A stretch of 64,000 nucleotides of DNA, taken from assembly GCF_002865645.1 (NCBI RefSeq), contig NW_020194627.1, positions 1,240,001-1,304,000 of the forward strand, written 5' to 3'. This DNA comes from Hyaloscypha bicolor E (Eukaryota; Ascomycota; Leotiomycetes; Helotiales; Hyaloscyphaceae). The translations under genes and the position numbers were made by a program. This document shows, piece after piece, positions 49,890 to 63,767 of this stretch. The notes below the pieces were generated by a model. The model did no database searches, had not been told where the DNA came from, and saw only the letters and a list, made by a program, of their open reading frames with translations. The stretch's first letter is position 1, and each line of letters opens with the position of its first letter.

Positions 49890-51480
49890 ATAATTATTTC
49901 GAATATTATTACTAAAATAATAAATATATATTTATAATCTATAAATTAAGCTTTCTAGATTAAAAAATCATCTATAATAATTACTAAATTATTTTATATA
50001 ACTTATATGTTTTTTAAAAAATTTATTTATATATTAATATAAAAATATATATTTTAATTTAAATAATTAAATATATTTATAAATATATATATAAAGAAAT
50101 AAATTATATAATAGTTATAATTATAGCTATAAATAATAATATTACTCGATATATATATATATATTTATTATATAAATTTATATAATACTATTTAGTAATT
50201 ATTTAAATTCTTTATATATTAGAAATTCTTTTTTATTTAATATTTTATAATTTATTTTTTAAAAAATATTTCTTTTATAATTCTAGCTATAAAAACTATA
50301 AATATTTTTTTAATTTTAATAACTTTCTTTAAATATAATACTATATATAAAAATAGCTAATAATATTTATATTTAAAATTTTTGGTTTATTTTATATAAG
50401 TTTTAAAGATTTATATATAGAAATAATATTAATAATTAAATTAGTTATATATATTATTATAGTTTTATTTCAGGTAAATAATACTATTTATAGCTTTTAT
50501 TTAAAGTTATTTATAAATTGTAACTCTTTATAGATTTATATTTTATTAAAAATATTTATTATTTAATATATTAAACTATTTGTATTATTTTTAATTAGCC
50601 TTTATTAATAATTAATTATAAATCTATTAATAATCTAAAACTAATATAAATATTATTTCTATAATAAACTCTAATACTAGCTTATTTATAATAATAGTTT
50701 TCTATTTCTATTTTTTAATTTATATTATAATTATAGTTTCTTTTTATTTATAAATAAACTTATAAATTAATAATAATTATTTATAAATTATAGGCTTTTA
50801 TTTTTTATTTAAAATTAAACTAGTAAATATTATTTCTTATTTATATTATATATTTTTAAAAACCAAATATTATTTATAATTAGAATATAAGCCTAGTTTA
50901 ATTCTAATTAATAATTATATTTTATAGAAATTATTATAGCTATTAAATTAGATTTATAAATTACTTATTTTTATTTATAAAATCTAAAAAATATAAATAA
51001 AATATTTTTATATAAAATATTTTATTATTACTTTTATAGGCAAGAATAAATATATATTTTACTTCTAATTTAAGATTTTAATTAAGCTTTATAAGTTATT
51101 TATAAATATTATTATAAAGTAAAATAGCTTTATATAAATTTTCTAGTTTATAGATTTTATTATTTAAAATAAAATATTAATATAATATAAATATTACTTT
51201 GAGAATATTTATTAGCTTTTAATAAATTTATAATTTATAATAAATAATTCTTTTAAAGAAATACTTATAATTTTTAATAGATTTTTTAATTAATTTTTTT
51301 TAATTATATTATATAGTTTATAAGCTAATATTATTATTATATATTTTTAATAATTATTTATTTAGTTATAATTTAAATAGCTTTATTTATAGACTAATAT
51401 ATAGATTTATAAAAGCAAAAATAACTAGAAGTTTATTTATTAAATTAATAAATTATTTAATAATTCAAATTCTAATAAAA
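49890..51480. repeat. Repeat R2, partial second copy
   Basis: Matches about 39180-40830 in the same orientation over about 1.6 kb with RIP-type differences. It ends where repeat R1 (copy a) begins. Confidence 0.7.
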
Positions 51481-52432
51481 TAATAATAATTTTATTATAA
51501 TTTAGCTTTTAATCTTATTAGCTAATATAGTTATTTAATATAGTTACCTATATTTTATTACTTATATTCTATAGCTTTTTAGATATATATAATATAATTA
51601 TTTTATTAGAAAAGTATATTTGAAATATATTAGAAATATTTAAAAAGCTAAGCCTTTTATAAACTAATATATTATAAAATATATATATTTCTTTATAGCC
51701 TTCTATATTCTAGTTTTTCCTTTTTTAGCTTTAAATTATCTTTATAAAAGACTTTCTATTTAGCTTTTTAAGCCTTAAATACTATATTTATAATAATATT
51801 TAAAGCTTATTTCCTTTAATTTTATAAAGAATTTTAAATAAATTAATTTAGAACTATTAGAAATATAAATATTACTAAGATAATAGAACTTTAAAAATAC
51901 AAGTAATAGACTTTAAAATAATAAAAGCAAAAAGCTTTAAAATTCTTAAAGAAATCAGATATTTATATTTTTATAAATATATATTAATAATATATTAGAA
52001 ATTTGTCTAAAAATCTTATATAAAAGCTATTTTTTAATTAAGTTCTAGAATAATAGTTATTTATAAATTAATAATCTAATTATTACTTTTAAGTTTTATT
52101 TTATAATCTTATAGGCCCTATATATATTATAGTATAGTAAGCTATATTTCTTAAAAATTATATTATTTTAACGGTTTTAAGGTTTTAATTATATAGTAAA
52201 GGCCGCGGCCTTTTATACCTGACTTATAGGAATTACTTAAGAAAGCTAGTTTTTCTATAGTTCTAAAGAATAATTCCTCTTTAATATTTAATTAATTAAG
52301 CTTTTATATATTATATATTATTTATACTTTACTATTTATATTTTTAATCTTATTATTTTATTATTAAATTACGTTTTATATTCTAGTATACTTTATATAG
52401 GTTTTTATTTTATTATAGTTTCTTTTTTATAT
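51480..52432 (-). repeat. Repeat R1, copy a, RIP-mutated
   Basis: The last 300 bp (52132-52432) align without gaps to the reverse complement of 63700-64000; nearly all differences are C to T or G to A in this copy. The unmutated ATG at 63971 corresponds to 52161 here, where it is ATA. From there the minus strand encodes a readable but stop-ridden protein to about 51480. That part also matches copy c (14977-15651), which carries MITE-B while this copy has the empty site. Confidence 0.8.
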
Positions 52433-52449
52433 ATTTTATAATAAGTAAT

Positions 52450-55400
52450 ATAGAAAAGATCGAAACTTTATAGTTAAGGTAATACTCTTATAAAGTTCTA
52501 AAGAATATCTATAAGGCAGATTATTAGCTTAGTAAGTTTAGAGAAAAAAGGGCTATTATAATATCTTAAGCCTAAAGCTAAAATATTAAAAATATATAAG
52601 TATTAATCTTAGTATCTTATATTAATTTCTAATATATCTAGTATAATATATAAGGATAATAGAAATAGAGGCTAATTATAAAAAGAAATAAAATAAAATA
52701 AGAAATATTATATTAAAATCATATAAGTTAGATCTTAGTTAGAAATAGATTTTAATACTCGAAAATAAAATTATAATATTAATTTATATATTATTTTTAG
52801 TTATAATAAAAACCGAAATAGAAGCAGTATTAATTTTAGTAGAAAAGCTTATTCTTAAATCCGGAAAAGATACCTAAAAGAGAAAATATTCTTAATTTTA
52901 AATAAAATAATAAACAGGAACCGGAAATAAAAATTAAAAAGAAATCGGAAATAAAAAATTATATAAATAATCTAGAGAAGCTTCTAGAGAAAGAAAAGAA
53001 TACTAAATATAAATAAAATAAAAATTCAGAAAAATTAAAGAAATTAGTAAAATTATATTTATTATTTTTATTATTACTTTTAATAATATTATTAGATATA
53101 TCTAGTTTAGTAAAAGTAAGGGAAAATATTATAGGTATTAAGCTAATAAAATAAAAAAGAAAGTATAAGTAATAGAAATAAGACTAGAAAAGCTATTACT
53201 TTATTATTACTAATACTAAAACTCAAATCTAGACTATATCTATTATTATTAACTAGTTTCTTTCAAATTCCGGTTCTTAAACCAAAAGATATATTTAAAT
53301 AAGAAACTAGTTCTTTAAGAACTTTATTAGTAAAAGTTTCAGATATAGAAACTCTATAATTAATTATAGAAGAAATTATTAAGATTAATATAGCTAAAAA
53401 CAAGTATATACTAGTACTAGATTTAAATCTGCTATTTATAAGAGCTCCTAAAATACTATAGTTTTAGGGAAATAATATATAGATATATATAAGAATTATT
53501 ATATTTCTAATAATATTAAGAGAGAAAGAATTATTTATTATATTTCTCTTATTTATAAGAATTAAATTAAGGCTATATTAAAGTATAATATTAATAATCC
53601 AGAAAATTATTAGAAAACTAAATTCTTTAAGGCTTTATTAAAGGAATTCCGAAAATATAACTAGGAAATACTTAAAATTAGTTATAACTTTCTTAATTAA
53701 ATTATTATATAAGCCTAGAGTAGAGGAATTTCTTTTAAGTCTTATATTAATATATTTAATAAAGTATTAAAAGAATTATTAAAAAAAAAGATATAAATAA
53801 AATTATTTAGTACCGAGAATTTATAAGAGAATTATCTATTTTAGTAAGAGTTTATATTTTTAAGAATATAAACTTTAAGTCTATAAATATTTCTATTTAT
53901 AAATATATTAAGATATATAAAAAGATAATAATATTCTATTAGTATAAAAAGAAAAAATACTATTTTAATATTACTAATAATCCAGATATATCTAGACTTA
54001 AATAGAAATACTTGAATATAGTAATCTATAATATAGTTTCTAAACAGAAAATAATTACTTTTTACTAGTTTCTTCTATTATATTTCCTAAAGCTATTATA
54101 AATATAAGTAAAAAGAAAACCCAGCCTATAGCTAATTATATAAAACTTATTAAAAGTAGTAAACTCAAGGGAAATAATATTAACTAGCTAGTAAAAAGTT
54201 TAGTAAAACTATTTATTACTATTATAATTTAAAAGAACTTATAAAAATAACTTAATATAGCTATTATTATAATTCGAGAAAATATTTATAGCCTATTTAT
54301 ATAATTTAGCTAATTATAGTAAATATAATAATATTAATAGCCTAGTAAATATAATTCGGGTTTTTAGAAAAGATATATTAGAAGTTATAATAGAAGTTAT
54401 AAAGAATACTATAATAGATATAGTAATTAAACTAGAATAAATAAAGAATCTAAATAATTATATTCTAAAGGAAATTAGTTTCAAGTATAATTAGAAAATA
54501 CTATTTAAATTAATATAGCCTATAATATAAATCTAGAACCGAGAAAACGAATTTACTATAAGTATTATAATAAGAATAAAAATAAAAATATTAATTCAGA
54601 ATATATTTATATTTCTTAGTTCTATTACTTATTAATAAAAGAGCTTATAAATTATAGATATACTTACTAATTTAATAGAAGATAATATAAAGGGCTATTT
54701 AAGCCTAGATAAGAAAGTTTTTCCTTTTTCCTTATTAGTAAATACTAGTAGTTTAATTAAATCATTTTCCAAGTTTAAAAAAGAGAATTTAATTATAACT
54801 TAAAAATATAACCTAAGAATATCCAGAAAATAGCAGGAAATATCTAGTTTACTAGATAAGAAAGAAATAAGGAAACTAGCTAATTAGAATTTATATATAG
54901 AAGCAAGTAAATTATATCTAAGAAATCTAAATAGCTGCTTTGCCTTAAAAGAAATTATATTAGAATTACTAATTTTTCAGGTTCTGGAATTAATAAATAG
55001 TATTAAGATTTAGCTATAAATAGTATTTTTATTAATACTATAATAGGCTTTTTATTAAGGAAAAAAGAAAAAGAAATAGAAATAGCTAAAGAGATTTTCT
55101 AAAAATAAGCTAAAATAAAAGAAAAGCTATTTTATATAAAAGGCCAGAAAAATACTATTTCAAGAAATAATAAATAAAAGAATAACCTAGCTAAAGATAT
55201 AAATATTAATATTTCCGGAAATAAATAGAACGAATTAGAAATCTAATATACTCTTAATTATAATAAATATAGAACTCCTGAAATTAATAATATTCTAATA
55301 AGATTACTAAAAAAAAAAAAAGTAATTATTCTATTTCTAAAGATTTAGAAAGAAACGAGAATATTTATTAATACTTTAAAAATACCAGATCTAGCTATTA

Positions 55401-58400
55401 TATTTCAGAACTAATAAATTAAGGATAGTATTTCCTATTTTACTATTTTATAAATAGGAAATACTATTATATTAAATATAGTTAGATATACTAGAAGATT
55501 CATAGAGCTAGTAGCTATAGCTTATATAATAGATAGAATATTTAAAGAATTAGAAATACTAGCTCAGATATCTAATACTAATAGAATTATTTGATTTAAA
55601 GGTAATATTATTAATATTCGAATATTACTAGTTTATAAATATATTATATAATCTTTATATTTCTAATTTGTATTTCGAGAACCTTAAAAGAATATTAAAT
55701 ATAAAGAAATAATTAATACTAGAATAAAAGTTAATATTTTTCCCGAAAAAATCTCTAGAAATATTAGTAAAATAATATATAATATTATAGATTATTAAAT
55801 ATTTACTATTATTAGAGCTAAATTTGAATTTATAGAAATAGTAAAGTTTAGAGCTAAGATTATAAATAAAGTAAAATATAAAGATATATTTTTTCTAGTT
55901 AAAAGAGCTTTAAAAATTCTATTTAATTAATTATTCTTAATAAAAATAAAAATGAATATTATATATAAAAATAATGATTTATTAGATAAAATATTTATTA
56001 ATCCTAAAAACGACTAGAATATTTATATTATTATAATTATTTTATTTTTAAAAAATACCGGGAAATAGAAAAAAGTAATAGTTTAAAAATATTAAGTTTC
56101 TAAAATTAAGAAATCAAGTAATATAGAATAGGAAAAGTAAAAAGGAAAAATAAAGCCTAATATTATAACCGGTAGTAATATTAAGGAAAATAAGAAAATA
56201 TTAGAATTTCTTATTAATTCTTTTATTTTAGGTTTAGAAATTTAGAAAATTAATAATATTTTTAGGGAAACTAAAATAAAAAAGGCTCTAATTAAAGTAT
56301 TATTAAGAGTAGTTCCGGATTTAATAGAAAAAGCAGTAAAAAAGATATTAAATAAAAATATTTCTAAAAAAAAGATAAAATAATATCTTTTAATAATAAA
56401 GAAATATATTTCTAAAATTATAGAATCTAGAACCCAAAACTAGAAAAAATTCTGGAATATATAAGAGCTTAAAAAAAATATATTAAAATACTAGATAAAA
56501 AGATACTCTTTATATCTAAATTAAAAGAAGCTAAATAAGAAAGTAATAAATTTTAGAAATTAGATAAAAAAAGTACTAGAGAAAATAGCTATAGCTCTTA
56601 AAGAAAAAGATAATAACTATAGTTTATTTCTAGTTATAGAAATATATAAAATATAAAATAAGAAGGTTTAATTAGTAAATACTAATAATAAAACTAGAAA
56701 AGGTTTTAGTAAATATCTGAACTAGTTTAAGAAATTTAAAACTAGAAAATATTTATAGAAATATATTAGGAAATATAAGAATTATCTTTTACTAAGAATA
56801 TTAGCTATTTTAAAAGATTTATAACTTATTCCGGAATATTTTAAATAATTAGATATTAGGAACTAGCTTTAGGAAAAGAAACTAGCTATATTTTAAGAAT
56901 TAATAGTTAATTAAGAAAATATAATTATATTTAATTAAAAAGAAATAGGAAAAGTCTATAAGAATATTAGTTTATTTATTCTAATTAAGACTATTAAATA
57001 TAAGGCCTAGTAAGAAAAGAATTTCTTATATTCTAAAGCCCTAGTATTAGTAATAATAAAAATATTATTAGAATACCTAAATTATAAAGTTCTTAAGAAA
57101 TATAATAGATTTTACCGGAATTTATAGTTTTTAGTTATAAAAAAATTACTAGAACTTATAGACTAATTAATAATTAATACTATTATAAAAATAAATTTAG
57201 TAATTTTATAAAATACTAATTTATTTCTGTTTATTAATAAGATCTCGGAGAAATTTATTAGATATACTTATATTTCTTTAATTAATTTCTTTTTCGGATA
57301 TAATTAATTTATATTAGATATTCATAATAGAAATTTAACTATATTTATAATACTTTTAGAATTATTAAAAATAATTATACTATTTTAAGAAGCTACTAAT
57401 TCCGTAATATAGTTTATATAAGTTATTATAACTATTCTAGAAAATCTATTTCCCAAAATCGCTATATTATTTATTAATAATATTAGAATTAAGGAACTTT
57501 ATATAAACTATAATAAATAGCTTATTTTATCTAGTATTCGTTATTTTATATTTAAATACTTTTAAAATCTGGATATAATCTTAAATAAAATTAAATAAAC
57601 TAAAGCTAGTATTAAAGAAAAATTATAGTTCTATTATAATAGTATAGTTATTATTAGCTTTATTTATAAAATACTTAAAAGAAGCCCTTTAAGTTCAGGA
57701 ATTATTAAGATCTTAAAATAGAAATATTATAATAGTATAATTAAAAATAAAGTATTTATTAGAATTATTATTTACTATTATATTTAAATTAAAGGCTTTA
57801 TAATTATTACTAAATCTATTTACTATTTAATAAAGAAAGATATTATATAGAAATAAGGTAATAAATAAAAGCAAGCTATATAAATTCTTTAAGAAAAGCT
57901 TATTATTATTTCTATATTTTATAAATTATATTATAATTTATTAGAAGATTAGGAAATAATTATATTAGTAATAAATACTAGCCTAAATAAATAAAACAGA
58001 ACTCTTAGCTAATATAATAATAGAGGAAAAAGAAAATTATATAATATAAGTCTAAAATCTAAAATAATATTATTAAAAGAAAATATAAAACTAGTAAAAT
58101 ATTTATAAAAAATATAATTCTGGCTATATAAAGCTTATTTTATTCTTAAACTAAATACTAATATACTTATTATATAGCTAAATAAAGCAGCTATAAATCT
58201 TCCTAAAGCTTTAGTTATTTACTAGCTAGTATAAATTTAATTATTTGACTTTAAAATTAAATATATTAAAGAAATTAAGTATATTACTATTAATAAATTA
58301 TTAAAATATCTATAATAAGAAGGCAATACCAAAAATAATAAGGATATTAATAAATAGCTAGTAATAGAGCTTAATATTATTAAAATAATATCTATTAGAT

Positions 58401-60190
58401 AAAAAGTTTAGTTAAAGGAAATAGTTCCGGTTTAGTTATATAATATTGTTTTAAGAAATTAGACTCCTAAAACCTTTACTAAATATTCGAATAATAGTAT
58501 CTAATTATTAGAGATTAATAATTAAAGCCTTATTATATCTAGAAGCAAATTAGTAATATTAAAAAATAATAATATTTAGAAGTTATATAGTAAAGACTAT
58601 AGTTTTTTATATATAATTTCTAGTAAAATAGTAAATAATAATACTAACTCTTATATTTTATTTAATAATCTAATATTTTTATTAGATTTCTTAAATAATA
58701 GCTATTTCGAATAATACTAAAATATTATATAATACCTTATAATATTCTTTAGACTAAAAGAAATATCTAGAGCCGAGTTTCGAAAATTAAATAAAAAAGC
58801 TTTAAATTATAATATAAGAAATTAATTACTATAGAAAGTTATATCTAAAGTATATTTATTTTAACTTATTATTAATAATTAAAAGTAAAGAGAAATTATT
58901 ATTAAAGAGCTATATAATAAGATTAGATATACTAGAAGAAAAAGTACTTTTTATTTAATAACTAATTACTATTATTAGAAAGATTATTATAACTATATAT
59001 AAAAGTATATTAGTATAAAAGTAAAAGAAGATAAAAAAAAGCTTTATAACTAATAAAAGCTATATTTTTTTTCTATTATATTAGAATTAATATAATTAAA
59101 TTATTAGATTATAAGAAATATAACTTATTAGTTATTACTAGAAATAATTTCTTAGAATAAATTAAAGCTAGACCTTTAAAGAACCTAACTAGTAAGAAGA
59201 TTACTAAGTTTATTTGGGAAGAAATTATTTATAAATATAGTTTATTTAGATAGCTTAAAATAGATAGCGGATTAGAATTTAAAGAAGTAGTAATTCAGGA
59301 ACTTAATAAACTAGAAATTAATAGAATTATTATTTTGGCCTATAATTCTAAAGGAAATAATATAATTAAAAGAGGATATTAACTAATTATTCAAGTATTT
59401 ATTATACTTATAATAGATAAAAAGAAGCCTTAGGTAAATTTACTATTATATATTCTATTTACTAATTAAGTTATTATATATAGACTAACTAGATTTACTT
59501 TTTTTTATATAATCTATAATAGAGAAGCTATATTACTTATAGAAATATACTTTCTAATCTAGAGAATACTTAAATAAAATAAAGTCTATAATAGAGAAAT
59601 ATTTCTAGAAATATATATAAAATAAATATAAATAAAAAATAAAGATATTAAAGAAGCTAGAATAAAGAAGAATAGAAAATACTAAAAGAGAAAGAAGTAA
59701 TTTAATACTACTTACTAGATTTATTTAAAGTCTATTTCCGAAAAGAATCTAGTTCTTATATATAATATTAAATTAATAGATTAAGATATATTAAGAAATA
59801 TAAAGCTACTATATTACTAGCTTGGCCTATATAAAGTAAAATATATAAATTAACTAAAAGAATACTATATATTAGAAGAACTTAATAGTACTATATTTTA
59901 AAAAAATATATATATTAGAAATTAACTTAAGTAGTTTATTAAGAAAAATGAATTCTAGTACTTTTCTAAAAATAAAGTTAATAATAAGTATATACCTATA
60001 AATAAATATTTTAAAATAGATATAGAACTAGAAAAAGAAGTAGTTATAGAATACTATAAGCGAAATAATACTTAGGAGATCGAGAAAGCTACTAGTATTA
60101 TTATATATATTCTAGAATTACTAGAATTAAAGAAAGTAAAATATATCTCTTTTATAGAAGACTAAAAGAAAGCATCTAATAATAGGAGCT
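52450..60190 (+). mobile_element. Ty3/gypsy-3 retrotransposon, RIP-broken
   Basis: The plus strand reads as a long gag region (about 52450-55300), then protease and reverse transcriptase (about 57150-57700). The RT contains SLINFFFGYNQFILDIHNR and the FINN box at 57470-57481 where FIDD is typical. RNase H near 57960 has the VINTSL type in place of VDASL. The integrase core has Asp 59263-59265 kept (KIDSGLEF) and the catalytic Glu changed to Lys at 59368-59370. The last frame ends near 60160. The FGYDQF-type RT is a lineage different from gypsy-1 and gypsy-2. No LTR pair was found; the left end abuts R1 copy a. Confidence 0.75.
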
Positions 60191-60199
60191 TTTCTTAAT

Positions 60200-62073
60200 C
60201 TAAAATAAAGCTTATTATCTTTAATTCTTTATATATCTTTTATTTTTCTTTTTTAAATATTATTTATAATCTTTAAAGAATATTATTATTAAATTACTAT
60301 TCTAGAAATCGGATAAGCTTTACTATTACTTATTTCTTACTATTATCTAATTATTACTACTAGATAATATTCTTAATATAAGATTCTATACTAGATCTTG
60401 GGAATTAAATACGAAATATTTCTTTTAGTATAAAAATAAATAGGGAATTAAGAGATTACTTTATAAATTCTTAATTCCGAATTATTATAATAAATAGTAA
60501 TTATATTTGAAATTAGAAAAAGAAAAGAAAAAGAAAAAATATCTTTTATATATCTTTTACTAAACTAGAAATCTTTTAGAAGCTTTACTTGCCTTTTTAA
60601 CTAGCTATTCTTGCGGCTTATACTAGTCTAAAGCTTAATTATAATATTTATAAATCTCGACTTTAACTTAAACTACTATTACAAGTTTCCTTATAATATC
60701 CAAATAAACTTCCTAATTAGAAGTTATATATAGATGAAATAGCCAAACTAGAAATCCTATAAGAAGAAAGAAAACCTTATTAAATCTAATAGTTATTTCC
60801 GAAAGTATTTAATAATATATAATTTTAGGAATCTTTTAGATATTAGATAAACTAGATCTGCCTATTTAAAGTCTATCTTATACTAGAAAACCTACTTCTT
60901 TTTTAATATAACTATAACTACTCTTAAAACTTATATTAAGGCTTAGTTAGTATATTATATATTTCTATTTCTATATAAAGAAAACTTCTCTTATATAGAA
61001 CTCATTTCCTAATTAAGATACCGTTTTATTACCAGAAACTAATTACTTTTTTAAAAAGCTAGTATAATTTGCTAATTCTTACTATTAATCTATTTCTTAT
61101 TATTAAATATTATTTAAATAATTCCTATATTCTTAATATTAATTTAGAATACCTGACTTTTTTATATTCTATATTAACTTTAATATTAACTATTTCAAAC
61201 TTAATAATAGTACTATAAATTCTATTTATAAATTCTAATACTTTTAGTATTACTTTTATAAATATAGATATTACTTTAAAGTTCTAACTAATTTAATAGT
61301 TTTATACTATATAAAATCGACTTTAATAAATACTAAATAGATATAATTAGCTTTTGGAAAGAATATAAATTAGTTTCGGAAAAAGTAATATCTTATTCTA
61401 AGTTATTCTTTATTTCTATTATTCTGACTTCTTTTTTATTAATACTTACTTTATATTTTCCTAATATCTTTAGTATACTTATATATTTTATCTTTTATAT
61501 ATTTCCTATATTATTTCCTTTCTTTTATATTATTCTTTAAGTTAATAGAAATATCTCTAAATAAATAGGAAATTAGAATATATTTATATTATAAAATTTA
61601 TATTATTTTCTTTTATATTCTAATACTTTAGATATTATTACTATATTTATATTTCTATTATATTATCTTTTTATTTTCCTATTATTACTATTTAGTTTAA
61701 CTTACCTTAATTATTTCCTTAATTATATTTCCTTAAATATATATATTTATATTCTTTTCTATAATAAAAGCCTAACTTTATATTTTTATTTTCTATAATT
61801 ATTTCTAATTTATAATTATATTATTTTAAATATATTTAAATATTATACTTACTTTCCCTATTATATATATTACTATTTTAGCTTTATTTTCTTACTAAAA
61901 AGAAAGAAAAACTTGAATATATATAATACCTTTATATAATCTAAAACTATTCTAATTTACTTTTTATTTTAGAATATACTTAAAAGAAATTCTTATAATC
62001 TCAAAAACCTTTAATTCTATAACCTATAACTATTATACTAATAATATTTTTATAACTTATTAAGAATAATAAA
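60200..62073 (+). other. Stop-ridden Pro/Ser/Thr/His-like reading, unrecognised
   Basis: The plus strand gives a semi-continuous frame whose codons (CTT, TCT, TTT, TAT, ATA) look like RIP-converted Pro, Ser, Thr and His codons, so the ancestral product was probably a low-complexity, disordered region. It stops near 62070, just before the ATG of the next frame. It may be the leader or first part of the same gene; no family is recognised. Confidence 0.4.
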
Positions 62074-63767
62074 ATGGCTAAAGTATAGATTTCTTAAGCT
62101 AGTAAAGTATAGTAGCTAGTTCTTATAAGCCGCAGTATTATTAAAAGCTTATAGATTAATAGTATTAAAGTTTAGAGTATTAAAGAAACTTAGGCAGTTA
62201 TAAAAGGCCTACTAATACTAGAAAAGATAGCTATAATTACTAAATTTAATATAAATATTCTAGATAAGCTAAGTAATATATATAATAAGCTCTTAAAGTA
62301 GAAAACCTTTATTAGAGACGAAACTAGACTAGAATTAACTAAGAAAGAGCTAAAGAACTACTAAGCTAATAATAGAGAATTCGAGAATATTATTAAAGGT
62401 ATTTCTAAAGGCAGATAGGAAAAGCTTAATAAGATTAAGACTATAATAAATAATCTTAATACTAAGAGTCAGAATAGAATTATATTATATAGTAAAGCCT
62501 TTAGCTAATATATTAATAATATCTATAATAACCTTAGTAAAAATATCTATAAGAAGTTATATTCTCTTTTTAAAATAAAAGCTTTAGTATATAAAGCTAT
62601 TTAGTTAATTAATAAAGCTATTTTAGAGTATATTAAGAATAAGAAGTATTAGAATACTAGTATATTTACTAAATTAGATATTATTAAGATACTTAAATAT
62701 ACTAAAGCTATTTCGAAATCTAAAGAATTAGTTTTTAAGCCACTATTAGCTAATAATCTTAAAGCTAGATAGTATATCTTTAATACTTCCGGAATTCTAA
62801 TTAAGGAAGTTTATAGTAATAAGCCTTTTCCTGCTTTCCGAAATAAGCCTAAAGAATAAGCCCCTATTATAATTTCTGCTTTAACTTAATTAGATTTAGC
62901 TAATAAGAATAAAGCTAATTTAATATAGCCTAGTAACAAATCTGCTAATAAGACTAATAGAACTAATATAACTAGATAAGAAGAATCTGGCAAGAATAGA
63001 AAATAAGCTGAGCCTAAGATATCTAAAAAATAGTAAAAATCTAAGTACTAGTTCAAGTATAAGACTAGTAAAATAGAGGAAAACAAAGAGTTAAGTAAGA
63101 AGAAACTCTTTATTTTAAAGGGAAAAATACTATCTAGAAAGACTCCCGTATTTATATCTAGAACTAAGAAGTAAAAGACTAAAAATATTAAGTTTAGAGA
63201 ACTTAAAGAAAGCATTTAGTATATCTATAAGATATTAGCTAAATAGAAGTTAATACTTGCTTAATAGAATAAATATATTTTTAAGAAAGTATATAGTAGT
63301 ATTTTAGGACCTATTTATAAGTAAGAATACTATAGGACTACTAATAAATTCCTTAAAGCTCCTTATATAATATATATTTAGTAGCTTACTAATACTCTTT
63401 CTATTAATATATAAGATATTAAGAATACTTTAAAGCTAGTTACTAAGATCTATAAAGTTATTAAAGGCAAGAAATATATTTCTATTACTTAGGTAAATAA
63501 GGAAATACGGGATTTCTTTTTTAAGATCTAGGAAATTAAAAAGTATAGATATAAGTACCGTATTTCTAATTAATTTTATCTAAATCTATAACTCTAATTC
63601 AATATAGTAGTTCCTGTTTCTGAGTCTAGTATTACTAATCTGAATATAAATAGTTATATTTATAAGAAGAATTACCTAAAATAAATTAAGAAGCTTGGTA
63701 TTATAGGAGGGAAACTGCGACAAGACAAAAACCTATATAAAGTACACCAGAGCGCAAAACGTGACTA
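62074..63767 (+). pseudogene. Unrecognised 565-codon frame broken only by RIP stops
   Basis: One frame runs from ATG 62074 to a TAG at about 63765 without any indel. Inside, the stops are TAG/TAA, consistent with former CAG/CAA (or TGG). The product is rich in Lys, Asn, Ile and Gln. Its N-terminal half is probably helical and coiled (KELKNYQANNREFENIIKG), its middle is a basic Ser/Asn/Lys linker, and its C-terminal third has FRELKESIQYIYKILAKQK. No transposase, RT or zinc-finger motif is visible. It could be a gag or LINE ORF1-like protein, or a decayed multicopy host gene. The last 20 codons or so run into the unmutated R1 sequence, so the true C-terminus may be near 63700. Confidence 0.55.
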
